From: Psilocybe azurescens
Lineage: Eukaryota; Basidiomycota; Agaricomycetes; Agaricales; Agrocybaceae
Direction of reading: 5' to 3'
NCBI GenBank assembly: GCA_023853785.1
Contig: JAJIRX010000567.1
Span: 620,001 to 684,000, forward strand
Length of the DNA stretch: 64,000 bases
A program made the translations under genes and the position numbers. Positions 34,914 through 47,492 of this stretch are shown here, in pieces. The notes under the pieces are model-generated. The model was not told where the DNA came from, ran no database searches, and worked only from the letters and a program-made list of their open reading frames with translations. Each line of letters starts with the position of its first letter. The first letter of the stretch is position 1.

Positions 34914-37900
34914 TCATAGTACATAAAAAGCAAAATAGGGATTAGATAGCAGGTAAAGATGCCCATGGCCCCCACATATGCAACGTAGTTGCCACATGAG
35001 CTCGTAAAGATGCCATTTCGAGTGGACGCGAGGCCAAGGAGTGGCCGTGTTTCGGTCTATCACAGTCTTGCCCCCGCAGCGTAGACAAAGATCTTTAGGA
35101 CCGTGTTTGGGAAGAGACATTTTACTAATTATGTCCTTTTCGTCGTTCTTCCGATGATGAGATACGACCGACAGACGAGCCATCCCGTCAATCAGGTCAT
35201 AAGGCTTAATGAATAAGGCTGACTTGTTCAACAACGATTCAGATTGTGAAATCTTGTCCAATAATTGTGTGAGATGAGCTTTCATTAAGCTTGTCGGTCC
35301 ACATGTTGCAAGAGCCTTTCGGCATTCAGGAGCTGCTCTAGGCTCAATACACAGAAAGTGATGTAGGGATTCAAATGCTCACCTTCTAACTTTTGTACCG
35401 GTTCCATACTGGCTTGTAAAAGAGATATCAGACTTCCGAAATCAACACCTGAGTAGTCGACAGTATCAACTAGGACCGCCTGAGTGATTTGAGTGCTGTT
35501 GCTTCCAGCAGGCATAGCAGCTAAAAATGCTCGGAAGGCCTTGACATGGTTCAACGCGGCGAGAAAGTTCTGTAAAGCAAAAGGATGGCAAAGATGCAAC
35601 AGAATTGGCTGACCCAACAGACCGGAATCTAAGTAGCTGGTAAGCGGAAAACAGGCCATACATACGAAGTAAAGCATACCAGATTGAGACCCCTCCAAGG
35701 AATCCACAATGGCGTTGCTAGCCAGGATGCAAGCTTTCATTAGTTTCGCGGTGAATTCGATCACCCAAGTACTAAGGGCAATCAGTTGCCAGACAGCATC
35801 TGTAAGTGAAATAGTCAAGTTACCAAAGACGCGCATCCAAAGGAAAAGAAAAAAAAAGAACCTAGATCATAACCGTCACCTTCCTTAGAGTCATCGAAGG
35901 CAGTAGTACATGCGGTCATTGCGCATATGTCATGAGCTGCTTGCCACCGGCCTTTAAGCATATCGATCTCCATTTCGACTTTGGCGGACGCTGCTTTAGA
36001 CCTTGAAAAAGTAGCGTAGTTAGACACCAGTAGCGTGCAGATTTCTCAGACTCCCTTACCTGTAGATTTCTATGGCTATTCCCATAATGTCGCAGATGAA
36101 TCGAGATGGTAATTCATTGCTGTTGAATTTGTCCAGAACTGTCAGAGTGTGGTATAAGACGCTTGCAACGTCATCAATCGACATAGGGGAGAGCAGATGG
36201 CATAAGCGAGGTCTCCTGTGGATTTGTGTGTAAGGATAGCATTGGCAAGTGCCAAGGATAACCGTGGGCCTAAGTCCCATCGTTAGTATTGAGAGAGAGG
36301 CGGTGAAAAGGTTAGAAGAGATTTACTTGTCTGTTCAGCAGAAGCCGGAGTGGGGAGTGCGTGTATCAGGATGTGAGACTGCGTCAAAGAGTATGAAAGT
36401 GTGCATAGAAGCTTTCGATTGGGTGAAATAGTTGCAAACAAGGGAACTGAATCTACCGTTATTAACAGCCACAAAACTAGATAAAGGCTCTGCTTACGGT
36501 CTCCCCCTAATTTATCTAACGAAGCTTTGATAATGGCAGGTATCCAATTGACGTTATCAGTAAAGGGGGCCTAAGCTAGGATGTTAGAATGTATGAAGTT
36601 ATCGAGCGCAAATACTGACAGGTTTAATACATGAACTGCTCCAATCGGCGCCTCTTGCGGTTTGGATTTCCCTGTGTTGTAAGTTCCTGAGTAATTCAGA
36701 ATGCACGCAAATGCCATTGGCCCTTTTACGTCTGTGAACGGTTCAATGTGCGTTACAACACCCTCTTCTATTGTCCGTGTAAATGCAAGATTGACACTCT
36801 GTACATCAGCGTCAAAGGATTGAGTTTATCTGCGAAAAATATTCTCTTACTGAGATGCGACTATTGTTATTCATGGTCTTCTGATACAAGCCATAGAAAT
36901 TGAGAGTCGATGTCGGAGGCTTCGTAACTACGCACAGAACGAAAGACGACATAAGCATATGAATATGACAGTGCGAAAAGAGAGCCTACAGTCATGAAAG
37001 TTGATATACGCTGTGATAAGCACTAGTTTTCCTTTTTCTGTAGGGTTTTTAAGTGGAGGTAATGATGTCCAGACCATGCTTGTAAGAGAGTGTGCTGGAC
37101 ACTCCAAATTATTTAATTGGCCCATGACCAAAACTTGGGGACTCATTAGATTCCGCTGGGCTGAAGAGAAGTAACTGATTACTCAGGGAATTGCCGTCAA
37201 ATCTTATTTGGCATTCAAAAATTTCGATGACCCTTTCTTCACCCCAGTTTTCCGAATCATTAGTTCTCTGATCAGTTGGAGTCGCGTTCATGGGGTCTTC
37301 TCCGGTTGAGAGATCCATAGGATTGAATGGCGGAGTGGATGGTGTTGTAATAGGCGGGGAGGAGGTATACGTCGTGAATGGGAGGCGATGAGGATGGAGT
37401 GGTCTAATTTACGCACTTCAGCTTCCCATTAGTTAAACAAAAAGTTACAGATGACCTACCGTTATAACAAAGACCTATAGCTGCATCTAAGCATTGCCGT
37501 ACGTGGTTTGGATTCTCACCAAGGTCAGGATTTTCCATACCCTCCTTTGCGACGCCATGAGCAAAATTCAACGATCTTTTTAGGGTCTTCCATTTGTTGG
37601 TATATTGGGGGAGATAAGTGATGTGAAAATAGTTGTCCTGAGTGACGAGCAACATCGTCATGTCGGCAACGGGTATCTTAGGACCTCGGGAGGGAAGGCG
37701 AGTCGGAACACCAGGGGGGGCAGTTGTCCACTGTATAACGGTAAACATGGCACGGCGCCGGCGATGAGATTACTCTTACCTCTCTGTGCGTTTCCAGCCA
37801 TGAAACGGCCACAATACCGCACCCTTTGGTATACGTCCAAAAGTTTTTGACTTGCCAATTGTCAATTTGATGACCTCGCTTCCAAAGACATGCGATTCCT

Positions 37901-38294
37901 TCGCCGTCGCGTCGATAGAAATAGGCAAGTAGCCATATATCATCCGGCGATACCGAGATTATGGACGGAGGATCATATGAGGCTGGCGACGAGATAATGA
38001 CTGTCGGAGATGGCAATACGAACTGCTTAGACGACGAGAAATGGCGTCCTGTAATCATTGGCTGGGTTGCATGGGCAGCAAATATGACGGACGACTGCGA
38101 CCATTGCAGGGGGCTGTGAATGACGAACATTTAACAAGAAAATAGACATTAAGCAAGCAAACTCACCGCTTCGGATGCTCAATTAACGGGTAAAAGTCCC
38201 ACCAACCTGCGCGCCAGGTCTTGACATCTGCCTCAATCCCCTTGCCCTTCTGAGGAGAAGAGGGACCTGTAATGGTATCTTGAGTTATATCCAT
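34914..38294 (-). CDS. MED16: Mediator complex subunit 16 (Sin4)
   Basis: Tail-module subunit of Mediator, linking activators to Pol II; nuclear. ATG 38294 opens MDITQDTITGPSSPQKGKGI. The N-terminal beta-propeller contains ISVSPDDIWLLAYFYRRDGE, GIACLWKRGHQIDNW and MTMLLVTQDNYFHITYLPQY. The middle is helical (TLSYSLTQSHILIHALP, ILASNAIVDSLEGSQSGMLY). The C-terminus has a probable zinc site, LCLRCGGKT, and later LMWQLRCICGG (four Cys), typical of MED16. The join near 35285 is explained by an intron running from a GTGAGC donor near 35385 to an AG near 35277, which reads VQKLE-A-HLTQLLDKISQ; the frames on either side otherwise end in a stop. Around a dozen introns; roughly 850-900 residues. Confidence 0.88.
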
Positions 38295-38512
38295 GGTTTA
38301 AGATGTGTCTGTCGAGTTCTGAGCTCAATTAAGCGCCGTCAATTGCTGCCTATGTAGTTGTCTGTAAGTCCTTGGACTGTAATGAACGACAAGGGCTTGG
38401 TGAAGTCCCCCTCAGGGGAGTATAACAGTCGGCGTTCCCACGGTTATGGATGCCTATAGTACCTGGCGCGTTTGAACGCGATCTAAAGCTGCATACGCAA
38501 TTCACTCGAACC

Positions 38513-39053
38513 ATGGCCACATTTACACCGCGTCAAACCTCCAGATCTCTCAATGGAAAGCTTACTCAGGTTTTTATGCAAACCTTTGCGGATCGTGTCC
38601 TTATTCTGGTAACGCAAATGGGCAAAGTGGGCAATTTGGTGCTGATCTGTTCCTTGAACCTTAATGTCCATTCTGCAAAGCTGAAGAGGCGAACAATTCC
38701 TTTAACAGATACAAGCAACATTACCTGCTACTGCAGCTCTTATACCTCCCGTGTCGGATCCCAATCAGCCCAATAAATTGATTCTACCAGAACCATCTCC
38801 TGCCATCCAGTTGACATCGCTTTTGGGAAGCTCTCCCTCCGCCCACCTACAAACCCTTCACTCTCTGTATGCTTCGCAAATAGCGACTAATGTCTGGACA
38901 GAAGAGGCACAGATAGGATTGGAAAGCCTGCGGAGGAGTATTGTCGTTGGGCTAGCATTGTACCCACTACAAGAGGGCGACGAAGGACGGGGCGAACGCG
39001 AGGTCTTTGAAGGTGTCATGCATATGGTATACGACCTGTTAAGATCAAAATGA
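38513..39053 (+). CDS. PSMG3: Proteasome assembly chaperone 3 family protein
   Basis: Two exons, 38513-38638 and 38709-39053, joined in phase 0 over a 70-nt intron, give 156 residues. The first exon (LTQVFMQTFADRVLILVTQM then GKVGNL) matches the beta-strand core of PSMG3/PAC3 (Irc25/Poc3 in yeast), which helps build the 20S alpha ring. The second has IQATLPATAALIPPVSDPNQ, LGSSPSAHLQTLHSLYASQI and LRRSIVVGLALYPLQ. The C-terminal GLAL segment matches the family as well. The chaperone should act as a heterodimer with PAC4, which is not in the window. No lesion. Confidence 0.8.
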
Positions 39054-39141
39054 CCGGTTTGTCTTCACTTCAAACAAATCCCAGGTTTTCAGGAACGATT
39101 ATAAAGACCAATAACGATGGTAGTTGCAACGCGTCCCATTA

Positions 39142-39394
39142 TTACGTACTTTCTACGGCCAACTGAGCCTCCGCCTTCTCCTGCTGGTACTTCGCATATT
39201 TCCATTTCAAAAGCTCTGATAGTCTTTCGCCCTCGGGCCTTCCAGTCCTTGGATGAGTTTCATTGAGATAAAAGGCAAGGAATCCTGTGAAGAGACCGAG
39301 GAAGGGGTCCAAGCCTCTGGGGAACTCATACAATAAGTTGAGAAACGACTTTGTCGCGTGAAATGACAAACCGTGATAGTAAGTACGGTGGCAT
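39142..39394 (-). CDS. NCE101: NCE101-like small membrane protein
   Basis: A 23-nt exon (39394-39372, MPPYLLSR) splices over a 55-nt intron to 39316-39142, giving 65 residues. The joined sequence MPPYLLSRGLDPFLGLFTGF, then LAFYLNETHPRTGRPEGERL and SELLKWKYAKYQQEK, matches the Nce101 (non-classical export) family. These are single-span proteins with a conserved L-DP-G-F-G helix and a PEG-LxELLxWKY tail. The unspliced frame starting further upstream would hide the family start, so the tiny first exon matters. It is divergent from NAA25 with a 232-base shared promoter. Confidence 0.85.
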
Positions 39395-39626
39395 TCCTGT
39401 AATACAAAAAGAATATCAGAATTTTACGATGAATGAAAGTGGCAGACGTTGTGTTTAAACTTTACCTGGAAGTAAGCTACTAAGTCTAAAATAAGCTCGT
39501 GGTTCCGGCCCTGACTTTCTTGAGGACTCGGAAACAAATTTTGGACATGATCGGCGAACCACGGTTAGTGTGCTCACAGTTACACCATACACAACGTCCT
39601 CCCCCTCAACCTTTTTGATTCTCCGG

Positions 39627-42600
39627 ATGTCCGCAGCTGCCCTTGACCGTCAAATAAAGCCCATCTACGGTGATAGCACACTCTTCGTTTCCCCACCGAT
39701 TCTATTCTGACGAGTTTCTAGATGCGCTGGACACCGGTTCCAACAAGTCGGCAATTGTTGCATGTAACAAACTCCTCAAAAGCACCCAAAGAACGAGTTG
39801 ATTAAGGTGCCTTGACCACTCTTGTCCTTCCCATGAATTACTCAATCAATTTGTTTTAGTCCTTGAAAGCACTTGCTCTCATCCGTTCGCAAAAAGTCGA
39901 AGAATCACTTGTCCTCTGTGACGAGGTTCTCGAATTGAAACCCACAGATGATGGAGTGTTAACAGCTCTGATGCACGTTCTCCGTGGCTTGGGAAGACGT
40001 ACGGCCACCTTCTAATATTCATCTTCATAATTTTAACTTTAAAACCAGACAATGACATGGTCACCATGTTTGAGGAGGCTTTCAAGAAGCAACCAACCAA
40101 CGAAGATCTCGGGGCACAAACTTTTTTGCCAACGTCAGAGCAAACCACTGGAAATCAGCACATCAAGTAGGTTCGATTTCACGTTCCCGTATCTTCCTTT
40201 CTTACATCATCTCTCAGGTTGCAACGCGTATGTACAAGCAATTCCAAGAAGAACGTTATTTGTACTGGAGTGTCATTAGTGCAATGCAGCAGGTTCGTTT
40301 GAAGCACATTAGGCATTTGGTCTCATTTCTAAAACCAACTCGTAGGCGAAAGATGCGAGTACACTTCCAACAATGCGACCCATTCTCTACAAACTGGCAC
40401 ATCGACTTATCGCATCCTCACCAACACCGTCGTATGTAAATGCCGAACGCTTCCACCTCCATCTCTCCATTCTACGTGAATTGGAACTCTATGAAGAAGC
40501 CGATAAACTTATTGAGAGTGACGTTGGGAAAAGCATATGCGCTACCAACCTCGCGTGTGACGAAGTTCGTCGCGAAATTATGATCCGTCAGGGCCGAGTA
40601 CAACAAGAGGCTGAACGTGCTGAACAACTGATAACGGAAAAGAAGTGAGAGGCGCGATTTACCCAAAGAATATTGCTTACACGTGGACCAGGGACCGCAA
40701 CTGGCTGGAGTTTCTCGCAGTCCTTGACGGTGCCTTGCCCAATACTACACCGCTGAAGGTTGCTGAAGCGGAAGCCCGCGACAAAGTAACTCATGCGCAG
40801 GAGCTTTTCATTAAAATAGCCGAAGAAGATGGACTGAAAGATCGCTCAGCTCAGCTTGCATTGTTGGAGCTTGAGAAGCGGGCGCTGCTTCATGGCTTGT
40901 CCCAAGGTCAGTAGATATGTTAATTGCGGGCTCTAAATTTGATGATCGAATTTCATAGATTCGACCAAAATGGTCTCGCTGCTGAACCGGTACTTTGAAA
41001 AATTCGGAGACAAAGCTTGCTGTTTTGAAGACCTGAAACCATTTGTAACTCTGGAAAAAGAGTATCTAACACAAATCACATCGTTCCTTGAGGCGGTTCC
41101 AACTGCTTTTGTGAGTTATTGCTGCAATGTTATGAACGTGCACTAAATAATTCTTATGGCCTGCAAAAAGACCACCGTGTCCGAACTCCGCCGTCTCATC
41201 AATTCTTTCAAACTCATTCGTTACACACACACTGAATCAGATATCACGGTGGAAAAGAATTGGCTCGTGTAAACGCATATACTCGCTATTACTTTGAGAG
41301 CCTCACCCTTGGAGCTGGACTTCCTTCGACAGAACTTCAGCCTGCCGACGACTTCGCCCTTTTAGCTGCTAATGCCTTCGTTGCCCTTTGGAAATTGAGT
41401 GGAAATGATAATCACCTTATGGATGCTACCTATCTTCTAGAATTCGCACTTACCAAAAGCAAGCAATCTTTCCTAACAAGGCTAATCCTGATTAGGTTGT
41501 ACCGATTGCTTGGTGAGTTTATACCTTTTCCCAGAGTCTGCTGTATCTCAATTTCTATGGTGTGAAGGTGCCCCTGCACTGGCTTTGGAGCACTATCGTG
41601 CTATGCGGATAAAACAAGTCCAGAATGATACCCTTTCTCACCTTATCCTCTCTCGAGCATCAACCTTTTCATTGGCTTCTACCGGCGACATAACTTTGTC
41701 GACTGAATGCCTAGAGTCAACTCAAATATATCTGAGTAACTCACAGGAAGTAAGGTTACTCCTCTCATAGTTGGGCACTTAGCTCATCCCCTTTTTTTTG
41801 TAGACAGGGGACTTCGTTGTTCGCGCATTCACATCTGAAAAATATTCCCAGGTCTGAACCTCATGGAATCGTCTTCCTCTGCGTCACTTAACATCATTTT
41901 CAGATACCTGAATTCATTATTTTCGAGGAACGACTGGACAATTCTCTGCAGCGCGACACTGTGAAACTTGAACATCTTCGTATGCGTGTAGCCCATGAAC
42001 CAATTACATCCGATCTCATCGATATGGAGTTGATCGAGTTGAAGTTCATATTCGACAGAAGTCAGTTATGTATATTTCCGCACTACCTTGCCCGGTTATT
42101 CATCATCACTTTGCAGCACACTTTGATAACCGTGACTTTGAGATTCTCCCTAACTACCAGCCTAAGGCCTCACAGGGCCTCAACGAACAAACTTTGCTGT
42201 TCGGTAAACCTGAAGGAGTACGTCGCGCGCGTCTTTTCTATTATTATTTTCTTCTTTTGCTGAATTGTATAATCTCCTTAGAGTAAATGGCTATCGTGTT
42301 TCCTGAAGGTTTATATACGTGCATTCCAGCAAGCCAGCGATTTGGATGACACAGTTGAAGAGAAGTTACTGATTGGGGACCGTCCCAAGAAAACTGTTGA
42401 GTACGAAAAAGGTCTCACTCTCAGGGACAGACTACTACAACGCGATCCAGAGGACCTTAAAAGCGTAAGCTCCTCGATTTATCTTAATGAGATTAACAAC
42501 TGAAGATATCATCTAGCTCACTGCGGACGAGGTCAAATTCATTCAATTTGCAAACGCCCTTAGCGACTGGCTAGAACCATATCATGACTATGCCCGCCCT

Positions 42601-43393
42601 CCCCCCCTCTGTTGTCCTAGCGGAAGCGGCGAAACAAACCGAGCTTAAAACAGGTCACCCATTAAAGGGAATTGAAATCCCTTCAACAAATGGGCACCAC
42701 AAAAAGACGAAGAGCCACCTGCAGTGACCGATGCTCCTGAAGTTGTTGTCGAGTACTTTGATGGTATACAATTAATCACTTATGTGGCATTTCCGTACTC
42801 ATTTATCAATTAGGCGTAAAATTACGGGTGCAGGAAGTTCAAAAGAACTCATCACCAAGCGAATTACTTCATGTGGCTACACTTGCCCAAGAAGTACGTG
42901 GTATTTTGTAAATCTAGGATTAGGATGAATGCTGAGTTTGGAATTAGGCTTTCCTACTATTGGTGGCAGAAACCCTGCGTTTCAAGTCACCTTCAGTTGT
43001 GAAAATAAATAAACTTAGCGCTGTGAGAGTTTTATACGGTATCTTTTTCGTTTATCTCATGCTAATCTAGCATCGCTACCATAGCTCGTTGTCACTTTCA
43101 AGGGACTTCGCACCACTGCGTTATCTGTTCTCCAGGATATTTCCGTCGAATTGATCCAACGAGGCAAAACAGATGGCGCTTCCGAGGCACGGAATGCTCT
43201 TGTTGCTAACTGTTCCACTATATTGACACCACAGGTAATGTTAACTTCAAACTCAAGATCATTTCACAATTAACACATCATAGATCGACCACGATTTCAT
43301 CTTTACAAATGCTAAAAAGTCAGCGACGCTCGTCGTAAAGTCTTGGACGGCATTGGGAATGGCATCACGCGAATTCGTACAGCCTACGTATAA
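39627..43393 (+). CDS. NAA25: NatB N-terminal acetyltransferase auxiliary subunit
   Basis: Ribosome-docking TPR subunit (yeast Mdm20) of NatB, which acetylates Met-Asp/Glu/Asn N-termini. ATG 39627 gives MSAAALDRQIKPIY, then DALDTGSNKSAIVACNKLLK and TPR-like helices (ALALIRSQKVEESLVLCDEV; TMFEEAFKKQPTNEDLGAQT; QFQEERYLYWSVISAMQQ). Middle: DRNWLEFLAVLDGALPNTTP, TRYYFESLTLGAGLPSTELQ. C-terminal: PSELLHVATLAQEAFLLLVA, ETLRFKSPSVVKINKLSAL, and an end reading DARRKVLDGIGNGITRIRTA. Three frameshifts sit on mononucleotide runs: CCCCCCC 42601-42607, GGG 42692-42694 and AAAAA 43314-43318. Conserved sequence resumes at once after each, so assembly indels are the best explanation. About fifteen introns; roughly 950 residues. 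Confidence 0.88.
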
Positions 43394-43746
43394 AACAATC
43401 AAAACAAAAGAGAAAAACGTGGTCTGTTTGCTTGTCTTGATTCTCATTAACCACCTCTCCTCACATACCTATCATTACTTGTATCCCCACTCTGCGAACT
43501 TGGTTCTGCTGGAAATAATTCCATGGTCAAATGTAGATTATTAACTTATACTTAGAATCGCCACTCATGTACACACCGATGCATATCTCCCCAATAGATG
43601 CTGTTGGCAGAGATTTTTATCGTATGGCATATAGGGGTTCGCGAACAACGTGATACAACACCAACGTCACATCCACTTCTAAATTCATCGTAACGCGCGT
43701 TTGTGACAACTAAATCCTCCTTCCTGCTAACTCGCAACTACGCGTC
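43394..43746. other. Intergenic between NAA25 and RFA2
   Basis: A hydrophobic frame reads through from NAA25 to 43544, but this is the wrong frame after the 43314 A run. Otherwise it is the promoter of RFA2. Nothing else noted. Confidence 0.5.
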
Positions 43747-44828
43747 ATGAGTCAATGTAGGTCCCTTTCCCTTGCTATCTACCACAAAATCAAACTCTTC
43801 TATCTAGATGAATCGAATCACTATGGTAGTGGAGGCGGTTATTTACAGGGAGGTTCTCCTTTTAGTCAGAGTGGCAGTCCAGGTGGTACGAAGGTAAGTG
43901 TATTGTACTTCTGACGAGAGGCAACACCTTGCTGATCTTATGTTCAGAGGACAGAAGCCTCTAACTCCTTACGCCCTTTTACTCTTTCTCAACTCATTAA
44001 AGCCACGCAAGCTCACACTGATGCCGAATGGAGGATCGATGACATAGAGATTGGTCAGGTCAGTTCTCTCTTCCCTTTACGGGTATCACCACTAAGCCCT
44101 GAAACGAAACAGGCTACAGTCGTCGGTCAAGTGGTATCCGTTCAGAAACAGACCACAAACTTCGTATACATGGTTGACGATGGTACCGGCAAAATGGAGG
44201 CTCGGCACTGGGTTGATAATTCAAACGAAGATGAATCTACAAAATTTGGAGAGATCGCGTGGGTAATGGTTGAATTTGGTGTTATATATTTGTCAGTTAA
44301 TCCTTGTGTAGTGAAGGTCGCTACGTACGCGTTACTGGAGGCATTAAAAGCTTTGGCAAAAAACGGTATCTTAACGCGACCCATATTCGTGAAATACAGG
44401 ACCCACACGAAATATATTTCCATATTCTTGAGGCAATAACAGTCAATCTGATTATGGAGCGGGGCCCGGTACAACTTCTTTCACTATACAATAATCCTTT
44501 ACTGACTACTTCAAAGCCTTCGAATCCTCTTGGTTCCAGTAACAGAGCAAACGAAGATGGAGCTGGAAATTTGTCTGCCTACTCAGCACAAAACGCCGGA
44601 GGGCCAAATGACCAATACTCACACCTTCCACCATTACAGCGGAATATTATCCGCTTCATTTTGAACCAACCACCGAGAGAGGAGGGCATTCATGTTGCTG
44701 CGATTGCAAAAGCAATAGGCGCAAGTGGTGATGATGCCCATAAGATCAGTGCAGCATTGGATAAGTTAATGGACGATGGACATGTATTCACGACCATTGA
44801 TGACTCCCATTTCAATGTTTCGCTGTGA
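43747..44828 (+). CDS. RFA2: Replication protein A 32-kDa subunit
   Basis: Middle subunit of the single-strand DNA-binding heterotrimer used in replication and repair. The first coding exon is only 10 nt (43747-43756, MSQ plus one base) and splices to YESNHYGSGGGYLQGGSPFS, the phospho-acceptor N-terminus. The OB fold: IDDIEIGQATVVGQVVSVQK, TTNFVYMVDDGTGKMEARHW, EGRYVRVTGGIKSFGKKRYL, NATHIREIQDPHEIYFHILE. The C-terminal winged helix: LQRNIIRFILNQPPREEGIH, DAHKISAALDKLMDDGHVFT. About 285 residues, complete and typical. Confidence 0.95.
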
Positions 44829-44940
44829 TTGATATAGTTATACCCTGTAGTATTTTGTAATAATTCCGCATCAAGTTATAATATAGCATTGTTAAGATGC
44901 ATAAATATTCAGCCTATATTCGTTGTCGTTCCAAAGCTGT

Positions 44941-46139
44941 TCAGTGTGATTGTTTCGAAGGTATTTCGGAAAGAAAGTCTGCTACGTTGCTTGCGGTGTG
45001 GTCGTGAACTGCACTTGTCGGGTGGATGTGATCCATCCAAATACTGCCACCTCGGCGATAAAGATCTGCAGGATCTAGGCCAAACGTTTCGGGATCATCG
45101 AGTAACACTTCGAAGACGCGAAAGACAGAGAACCGTAGCACAGTAGCGTCTTTGTGCTTGGAGCTGAATCGATTGATTTGTTCTCCTAATACAGTATTCC
45201 ATTTCCGAATCACTTCCAATAGCTTGGCTTGTCGGTCAAGGGAGACTATATTCGATATTTATAGGTTAGTTGGAGTAACCGACAAGCAATTTGGTAAGGT
45301 AAACTTTCCTCCAGCGCTACGATGCAAAGTAGGGACATCGAAAAATAGGAAATTGCGGGCCCCAACCTTATAAAGACGTTCCTGGCTCGTAAAGAGTCCT
45401 TCAAGAACGTCAGCTGGATCTGCAAATACTCTATCGCATTATGGTGTTGTGCGTTACTCGAGGAGAACCATTTTCACAATTGATCGATATCGACGCACCC
45501 ACAATCATTGATTCCAACCCATGTAACTGATAAAGAATCAGGGGGAGTAATCAAATAAATTTCGAAGACATACTAAATAGAGTTTCTTGGGCCGTCCAAG
45601 GTGCCCACTTTGGTTTCTTACCAAGGGTAGGAAGAAACAAGTTTGCGATCTGGCTTTGGACCCCTGCAACAGTTTGGCCTCCCTTAGCGTAGTCGTGCAC
45701 CAGCAGTGGCGAATTATTCCAGGCCTCAGTCTGCTTATCTCGGTTCTCGGGATTATATCTCGATTCTGGACAGTATTTTGTTATTAGATGGCCGACCCAG
45801 TTGGGTAAACCAGATTCGTTGTATGTAAGTCCTGGAAAGTCAATTCCAAGAGGGTCAGTGGCGCTAGGTCTTTCTTCATCGTTTAAAAATTCCACAGAGC
45901 TGTAAGAATCTCCGCTGTATATATCAAATTACTCATCAGTTATGGATCCGCGCAGTTGGGAAAATGGACAAAAGGAGTGGCACGAACAATATCACAAGAC
46001 GCCGGATCGCAGAGAAGCCCATCCACGTCGATCCAACATGGTACACAGTCGATGCATGGAGGGGGCGAATATTTTCGGCAATTTCGAGCCCTTTGCTCCC
46101 AGAGCTCTTATACCGTGATAGCAGAGAAGTGAGATTCAT
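44941..46139 (-). CDS. SGNH/GDSL hydrolase (CE16-like)
   Basis: Serine esterase of the SGNH fold. Block I: the exon reading STWMGFSAIRRLVIF splices to GDSYSSVEFLNDEERP (nucleophile Ser). Then FPGLTYNESGLPNWVGHLIT, block III as TWVGINDCG (Gly/Asn oxyanion), ARNFLFFDVPTLHRSAGG, and block V as SIWMDHIHPTSAVH (catalytic Asp and His). The best start is ATG 46139 (MNLTSLLSRYKSS), which gives no signal peptide, unlike most secreted CE16 acetylesterases; an upstream exon cannot be excluded. It lies between the two RPA32-type genes and shares no obvious role with them. Confidence 0.8.
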
Positions 46140-46515
46140 TAGTGGCAATCATTGAAGCTGGAACGTCAAGTTGACCAGAGTTCTCGGCAAGTTGCAGGAC
46201 CCTGAATGGCGGGGCAGCCTCTTTATCGCATCATGATCTTATCTCATCATGGCACAGTATCCCCGCCCAGTGCTAGTGACCCCTTAAACACCTCCAACTC
46301 TCTTTCAATGCGAATGAACTTATGCTTACATAGTCGGTCATGTTTGTTAATACAGCGTGCACGGTAAAAATGCTAGAGACTCCCATTCAAACGTTCTCCG
46401 AGTTGATAATGGTCTTGATCGCTTGCAAAACCGATGATATTCTCTTCCAAAAGGTATTCAATGGCATCCCTGCTCAAGTTATCAACGATAATTTTGATCA
46501 AATCAGGTAGTATTC
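46140..46515. other. Intergenic
   Basis: Spacer between two minus-strand genes: promoter of the SGNH hydrolase and 3' flank of the RPA32-like gene. No coding potential supported. Confidence 0.4.
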
Positions 46516-47492
46516 TCACCATGCATCAACCCATTCAATATCGGGGTGGTTGATTCGAATATGAATGACAATGTCTTCAAGGGAGACACTACCATCATCT
46601 ATATTGTCTGATATAAAAATAATGATGTCGCGCTCCAATCTCGATCTGACACGCATGCGATCGTTGTTATGTGGCGATCGACGTGAAGTCAAAGGGGCTT
46701 CGTTTTCGTTTCCGTTCGATAGCGAGATGTGTTGAAATGCCTGGCTCAAAGACTCTACTGGCTGATCATGAGCACGACTCGTCGGCTAAGACGCGATGAT
46801 TGGCAGATAGTTGACGACAGGGAAAACTTGCACGTACAGGAGAGCCTCTGTTGTGCGTCACAGTATCAACCATGGCATGGAGAATCTGGAAATAGACTTC
46901 GTGGGGATCGTGAACAGGTGCCATGTTAAGCAAAGATATTGATTTTGTTTCGTCTTTGATCTCTAGAACGCCAACTACACGAGCATACTCGAAGCCACTC
47001 GATAGAGGTAAGTACAATGTACTATGGCAGCGAGATAAGATAGTGGATGAAGCTTACTCGTAAATATATGTATGATCCATTGGCCGCCCATTAACATAAG
47101 CTTTTATTCTACCAGTGCCATCGTCTAGGGTATACCATTCCGGATGCCTTCCTGAGTTTGTATCTCGCGCCTGTATATTGGCTACCAAGATAACCTACTG
47201 CCGTTTATAATATACGGTGAAAGTAAAGTTAATCCATGTACCTGTTTAATGCCAATCCCGTTGAGCTCAAATTGAAATGGCTCCTCGTCCGTGGGCACTG
47301 CGTTCCAAAGTTGGCGGATAGTAACTCGTCTGACCGCCTTTTCGTCATCAGACGTTGAATTCTAAGCATATGTTAATTCCAACAGGACATATAGATACTT
47401 CAATTGAATTTTCATACTTGCGCCCACTGCGAAGAAGACAAATAGTCCAGCTGACTTGAGAAAGAAAAGGATTGCGTGAGTGGAATTGACAT
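46516..47492 (-). CDS. Diverged second RPA32 (RFA2-like) protein
   Basis: ATG 47492 gives MSIPLTQSFSFSSQLDYLSS, then VRRVTIRQLWNAVP, FELNGIGIKQVILVANIQAR, PEWYTLDDGTGRIKAYVNGR, EYARVVGVLEIKDETKSISL and NMAPVHDPHEVYFQILHAMV. These align in order with canonical RFA2 (DDGTGKMEA, DPHEIYFHILEA). The linker contains SLSQAFQHISLSNGNENEAP; the C-terminal segment (RSRLERDIIIFISDNIDDGS, VSLEDIVIHIRINHPDIEWV) could be a shortened winged helix. About five exons; about 240 residues. It lies 1.7 kb from RFA2 on the opposite strand. The divergence is large, so the duplication is old or selection has changed. All exon joins are in frame, so it does not look like a pseudogene. Confidence 0.82.

Noticed and set aside
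39627..43393. NAA25 as a pseudogene because of three breaks
   Set aside because: All three sit on mononucleotide runs and conserved sequence, including the C-terminus, resumes after each.
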